From: Artemia franciscana
Lineage: Eukaryota > Arthropoda > Branchiopoda > Anostraca > Artemiidae
NCBI RefSeq assembly: GCF_032884065.1
Contig: NW_027062877.1
Location: forward strand, 1 to 64,000
Length of the DNA stretch: 64,000 bases
Direction of reading: 5' to 3'
Shown here: positions 40,540 to 64,000 of the stretch, one piece after another
Position numbering within the stretch: the first letter of the stretch is position 1
How the letters are laid out: the number at the start of each line of letters is the position of its first letter
The notes under the pieces: model-generated
Database searches by the model: none
Told to the model about the DNA's origin: nothing
What the model saw: the letters and a program-made list of their open reading frames with translations, nothing else
Made by a program: the position numbers and the translations under genes

Positions 40540-41031
40540 TAGATCTTAATACTGATTGTTTTTCCCATGGACAATTGTACGTTGCATGTTCGAGGGTCGG
40601 TAAACCTGACAATCTATTTATATGCAGCGACAATTTGACAGCGAAGAATGTTGTATATTCGCAAGTTTTACGCAGTTAATTTGTATTATATCTATCTATC
40701 TATCTATCTATATAAAAACGAGTTGTGTGTATGCATGTTTGTTTGTTTGTAAAAAGAGCGTTTGCATATGACGTCATTATTAGTACATAAGGCTTTGTAT
40801 ATGCACAGACAATGGGAAAGCCAAGAATGTTGTATATTCGCAAGTTTTACGTAGTTTGAAACACATATATAAATCTATCTATATTCACAGGTGGGACACA
40901 GGGACACAACTACAATGGCGCGTAACTAATATGGCGCGTAACGACTTACGCGCGCGGGGGGCCTTGGGGGGGCGCGAAGCGCCCCGCCAACTAGGTGTTG
41001 GGGTGGCGCGAAGCGCCACCCCAACAGCTAG
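40540..41031 (+). mobile_element. Helitron right arm continued, 3' end
   Basis: Continues the helicase C-terminus ([19 protein letters not shown] to the stop near 40678), then the nested short unit (TC at 40691), the 3' module, the double hairpin and CTAG|T at 41031. Confidence 0.9.
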
Positions 41032-43000
41032 TTAAGTATTAAAACAATGGCTATTTTGAACCATCAATTCCCCAAAGCACATCCACTGAAAATATTTCAG
41101 ATAACTATTTTGTTCAGCATAGTTCAAAGGTCCCCAGAGTTCTTGGGGCAAGTGCTGTAAGTTATATAATTGCACACTGTTTTCGCCATTGTTACTATAG
41201 TTACTGTATTTGCCTATTGTTACTATTGTAATTCCTAGTAGCATTATGCCTATTAAAGCTAGGGCTATTACTAGTTCTACAGCTACTACTACTACTGTTT
41301 TTACTATTACTACTGCTACTAAAGTTACTAAGGCAGAATTTTGGGAAATGTTTTGCTAAATCAAAACACATTATGCGCATACAGATTGTCAAGAGCAACC
41401 ATCAGCAATGCCTCAGGAACTGTCTATGATAATAAGTTGAAACTTTCAGCGTGAGTTGAAAAAACAAAGGTGCTATGTGTATACTGCAGCTAATGCTACT
41501 ACTACAACCATTGCTACTACTGAAGCTGAGCGTATAAAGGTGAAAGTTTTAGGAAGTGTTTCGGTGGATGTTGAACCAAGTCAAAACGAACTATGAGCAT
41601 GCAGATTGTCAGACGGGTGTATTTCAGGAACAGCTGCCATTACTAAGCTGGAACTTTCAGGGTATATTGTGGCAGATTCTGAACTAAGCCAAAAACACTG
41701 TGCCACTACTAATACTGCTACTACGATTGCTGTAACTAGTGAGGCCAAGGGTATTAAGTTGAACCTGTTAGGAAAACGTTTCGGGGGGGGAGGTTCAATA
41801 GCGCGAAAAAATATATATGCACACAGGTTTTCAAGAGATACAAGCAATATAACAGACAACACAGCACTATAGTAAGAACTTTTAACAGATCTTCTTCGAT
41901 TGGAAACAGAAAGTTCTAGTGCCCTTTTTAAGAGTCAAAAGAAATTGGAGTGCAAGCAGCCCCCCCCCCCTAAGCCTATTAGTTCTCCAAACACAACCAA
42001 TAATCTGATATGAACCATTTTGAACAACATAGTTGGAAAGTCAAGTAACTATGTATGTGGGGATGTCGATAAACCCCACAGACCCTCGGAGAAAGGGTTG
42101 TAAGTTGTACATTTCGCCCATTGTTTATACATAGTATTTCTTATTTAGAAAAAGGTTATGTTTGATTTTTGCTGTTCAAAAGCACCATATGCATTCAAGT
42201 GAAGCTTTAAGAGAATGTTGAGGGGTTGTCAAAAGGGGAAAACTCAAGAGTGACTGAGGGTATTAAGTTGGAGATTTATGGACGATAATCAATTGACCAA
42301 GGGCATATTCAGGGGGATGTTGAAACAACCAAAAAGCCCTTTGCGCATGCTGCCACTATTCCTACTATCATAACCGATACGACTGCTACATCTTGTGAGG
42401 TTCTACAACTATATTAACTATTCGAATAAAAAGAAAGTGTTTTAATAAAAGTAAAGAGCGAAGCTGTCTTGAGCAGAAAGAAATTAAATTTAATGACATT
42501 AAATTTCGTATTTGGCACAAAAATTCAAGCATAAAACGAATTTTTAACGAGTTTTCTTGATGAATAAGAAACATTAGGAATTGATATAATTGAAAGTTGG
42601 GAAAGCTATCTTGTTCAGAATAGATGAAAGGTCCAATGACTTTCCCCCTAAAGATAACATGACCCTTTACCTCTTTGGGGAAGGATAGAAAGTCATACCA
42701 TTTGCCCATTGTTTACATTTTTAATTGGAACACGTTTGATCCTTGGTCTCCAAAAAGGCTATAAGTTATACAGGTGAAGCTTTCATGGAATGTTCGAAGT
42801 TGAGTGTTGAACCAAATTAAAACACACTATGTGTATGAATTTTGTAAAAAGGGTGTATCTCAGAAACACCTTAGGGTATTAAACTGGAGCTTTCAGGGGA
42901 TGATGAAGAGGATGTCGAATTCACCAAAAGACAAAACGTCCACGCTACTACCACAATTACAATTTAACTGCCACAGTAATCTATTTTCGAATTAAATTTG
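41032..43000. repeat. Repeat-rich spacer with CTA-type trinucleotide patches
   Basis: No gene. Loosely repeated ~150-300 bp modules alternate GCTACTACTACTG-type patches with AACTTTCAG, ATGTTGAACCAA and CACACTATG motifs (seen near 41300, 41450, 41590, 42320 and 42810). A second recurring block with AAAGGTCC...GCCCATTGTTTA appears near 41100, 42030 and 42610. Probably an old tandem or dispersed repeat. Confidence 0.6.
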
Positions 43001-43287
43001 GTATATTAGACATCTTTTTCATCCACACATTAGTCACGATGACATTCTTTCATTTTTTCGCTGCATATAATGAGCTGGAAATGGATAGTAATTTTCTTAA
43101 GCTCACTCTTTATTCTACGGTTTGAGAATCCATTGGTTCTTAATTGATTTGACATTGAAGAAGAAAAATTGAACGACAGAATTCTAATTTCTTGAGCCAA
43201 CGTAAGTACTTTTAAGGGCTAATGTTTCAATAATAAAAAAAAAATTGGCATCGAAGCAATATAAAACATCAAAATCAGTTGCAATAA

Positions 43288-43293
43288 TTTAAT
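43288..43293 (-). promoter_or_regulatory. Candidate UBA3 polyadenylation signal (ATTAAA)
   Basis: ATTAAA on the minus strand, about 73 bp past the UBA3 stop codon. It is the best hexamer seen near the stop; usage is unproven. Confidence 0.35.
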
Positions 43294-43365
43294 GAATAAT
43301 AAAAACACATTTTGAAAGCCGTAGGAATTACAATCAACAGCAAAATATTATCCGATAGATATATT

Positions 43366-61831
<18,466 letters not shown>

Positions 61832-62955
61832 CTAAAGCTTGGTTAGGAAATAACAATTACAAAGAAAACAATCACGTATTTAAAAACAATCTGAGAGGTT
61901 ATTTTCTCAAAATTCTTCTGTGTTGAATGTTTTTTTTTTTTTTTTTTTTTCAGATAACCTGCGCACAGTGGGATGGGGGGAAATCCTCAAAAAATTTGCC
62001 TGGGAGACTCGGACACAATTACAACGGTAGCGATTATTATGTTTGGAAAGAGCGTTGAATAGCGAACCTAATAGGATGTTAGATTTAGAGTTATTGAATT
62101 TGTAAATTTAGGGTTTTAAAAGGTCATCAATAAGCCTTCAGGATTCTTTCTAAATATATCACAAAATCAGATACCTTTGGACATAAGGTACGGCTGCATT
62201 TAATCATTGAGAGTGGAAGCATGCACTGGTATACAGTTAAACTGAAAGCGTCTTTAAAAATCCAGCAAAAATAAATGGACATTTCCTAACTGGAAACGGA
62301 AATGACATAGTTTCTAGCTTAATGAAAATCTAATACGCCTTTCCATACAGAGGGGCTACTAGAAATATTCTAAGTAGAAACACCATTTACTTGCACCGGC
62401 TCCCAAAATAGGAAAATCGTGCGTAATATTTTACCTTCCAAATATACAAAAACTAACAAGAATCTGAAATATAATATATAAAAAAAAATCAGCATCGGAA
62501 ATATACTATATCAGTCAAAAATTAACCTTCCATGACAACCAAAATATCACCCCTTCATATATGGGGTAGTCTCTTTTTTTCAAAAAACACCTTATCCTAC
62601 GATTGAAAGCATCTCAGCCAGGATCTTTACCAAACCCTCATAGCTGAGAAGCATATTCAAAGACATATATGATCTATTATTGTTAAGGTTGTCTGATAGG
62701 TTTTGTGAAGTTAGGTTCGGTTGGTTCAGGTAGGTTCAAAGCTGAGAGGCATATTTAAAGCCAGAAAGAATCTATTATAGGTTATTTGGGTTGTTTGCTG
62801 TTTCTTTTTTCAGGTTGTATTGTTGTTTGAATAGACTTTTAATCCATTTCTGCCCCGTTACAAAAGATTCTGTGAAGGTGTTTTGTGTCACAGTTATATA
62901 CTATTCGATTCAACATTTATGTATATATCTTAAGCTTATTTTGATAAATCAAAAT
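61832..62955. other. UBA3 intron, no feature recognised
   Basis: AT-rich. I looked for the expected preceding UBA3 exon (IDLSNLNRQFLF-like) and did not find it. Confidence 0.45.
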
Positions 62956-62984
62956 AAGAGTATTTAATCGTTTTGGGTTCTTAC

Positions 62985-63130
62985 AACGACAGTACAACCG
63001 AGACCTGAGTAATGCAGAGATGTCTCTTCAACCACAGTGGAAGGACGTCAAGGCTGCAGCTCAGCTTCGAGATGTCTGGCAAGGTTTCGTAGACGCCCTA
63101 TGCACCACCCCTTGCTCTGGAGGATCTAAG
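62985..63130 (+). CDS. Possible orphan exon, plus strand
   Basis: An open frame reads RQYNRDLSNAEMSLQPQWKD followed by AAQLRDVWQGFVDALCTTP and CSGGSK, ending at a donor-like AAG|GTAATC (63130/63131). A possible acceptor is CGACAG near 62991-62996. The composition differs from the AT-rich surroundings. I do not recognise the protein. It would belong to a plus-strand gene overlapping or neighbouring UBA3. Confidence 0.35.
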
Positions 63131-64000
63131 GTAATCTTTTTGGGTGAAATTCTCTTTTCATGAACAGCGCTATTTTAAAGCAACCACATTGGCTGATTTC
63201 AAATCAAATCATTAAATGTAAATAATACACACTCTTGCATAAATCTCTATAACACTATGTCTTTTAGTCAATCATTTTTTTATGAAACAAAAATACTATA
63301 ATAGTTAAAATATGGTCACCACAAAAAAATTTTTCATCGAGCAAAAAATTTACAAGCACATTTTTCGAGACGCAAGAATTCAAATTATTGACAGCACGAG
63401 CAAAATTCTGCCGATAACTTAGAGAATAACACTGTGTCCTGGAATCAACTAGCGTCAATTTAAAGCTTCCACATCTGCTTCTCTAGTTGGAATATATAAG
63501 GAACAAAGGAAAGCGCGAAGAAGCTATTATAGATGGTATGGAGGAGGAATGTTGAGACAAGCTTCAGGCACAGATACTCACAACGGACAAAAAGGGGCTC
63601 ATCTTCAAATGCTAACCCCCCTTTGATTTGTCCCTATTTACATAATAATACTAGAGGAGGATAAATATGGGTAGTTGAATACTATAGACACTTTCAAGTG
63701 ATAAGATGTAATAATAAGATAAGAGTTCTTAATATCAAAAATTCCACTACATATAAATGCATCCATACGAGTATATACACAGGATACAAGATACCATAGG
63801 GCAAGTCTGTGAACCACCAATCAGCTAGAGAAAACCTTCTGGTAGGAATTTCTAACTAATGATTGACCCGAAATTTTTAAATTGCGCGGGAAAATTGCTT
63901 TCAATGCATATAGTTTCCCACTATTTAGAAAACTAAATAGAGAAAGCTTAATTTAGAGAGCTAAAATGCCTTCAGTGAGTATTTAAAAAAAAAAAAAATA
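63131..64000. other. No feature recognised
   Basis: AT-rich sequence with short ORFs only. Confidence 0.4.

Overview
This is eukaryotic DNA: AT-rich, split genes with GT-AG introns, long (TA)n and (GA)n microsatellites, LINE relics, a DDE transposon and many Helitrons. The host genes look arthropod. Several noncoding repeats remind me of brine shrimp (Artemia-type branchiopod) sequence, but that is recollection, not proof.

Layout. (1) 1-21.3 kb is an accumulation of Helitron rolling-circle transposons. A decayed minus-strand copy (1-4055) lies head to head with a full-length plus-strand element (4288-9961). That element carries one uninterrupted 1654-codon Rep-helicase ORF, a TC 5' end and a hairpin/CTAG 3' end. 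Downstream are rearranged fragments and then a head-to-tail row of short nonautonomous Helitrons (3' ends at 13752, 17303, 19200, 20207, 21343). One further complete Helitron is nested in the opposite orientation (14759-16325), inside a (TA)n run of another copy. The short elements share a build: 5' end with TGACGTCA palindromes, sometimes a small N-terminal ORF, an A-rich tract, a shared minisatellite, the last part of the Pif1 helicase gene, an expandable (TA)n and a double-hairpin 3' end. (2) 23390-26099 is an intronless copy of COPB2 (coatomer beta'), with one in-frame TGA at a Trp position, a one-base frameshift near its end, and a poly(A) tract behind AATAAA signals. It looks like a retrocopy. 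(3) 26.8-33.0 kb holds dispersed repeats, a tRNA-like SINE head, a LINE reverse-transcriptase relic and more Helitron pieces. (4) 33.0-41.0 kb is a fold-back (inverted) duplication of a Helitron. Its right arm is interrupted at a TA target by a 3475-bp pogo/Tigger-like DD35D element with an intact 682-aa transposase ORF. (5) 43.4-61.8 kb, minus strand, carries the last five exons of UBA3, the catalytic subunit of the NEDD8 E1. Its large introns contain a LINE relic, a (GA)n array, a minisatellite, a fold-back element and a tandem duplication of an exon/intron boundary. Upstream UBA3 exons lie beyond the right edge.

The main biology is therefore transposon biology. One apparently intact Helitron ORF could in principle serve the many short elements that keep its termini. 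However, that ORF has Phe in place of the first catalytic Tyr that its degraded sister copies retain. I see no bacterial-type operon, CRISPR array or unknown multigene system. The most unusual structures are the Helitron array, the doubled Helitron 3' terminus, and a small conserved ORF that fuses the Helitron N-terminus to an acidic tail.
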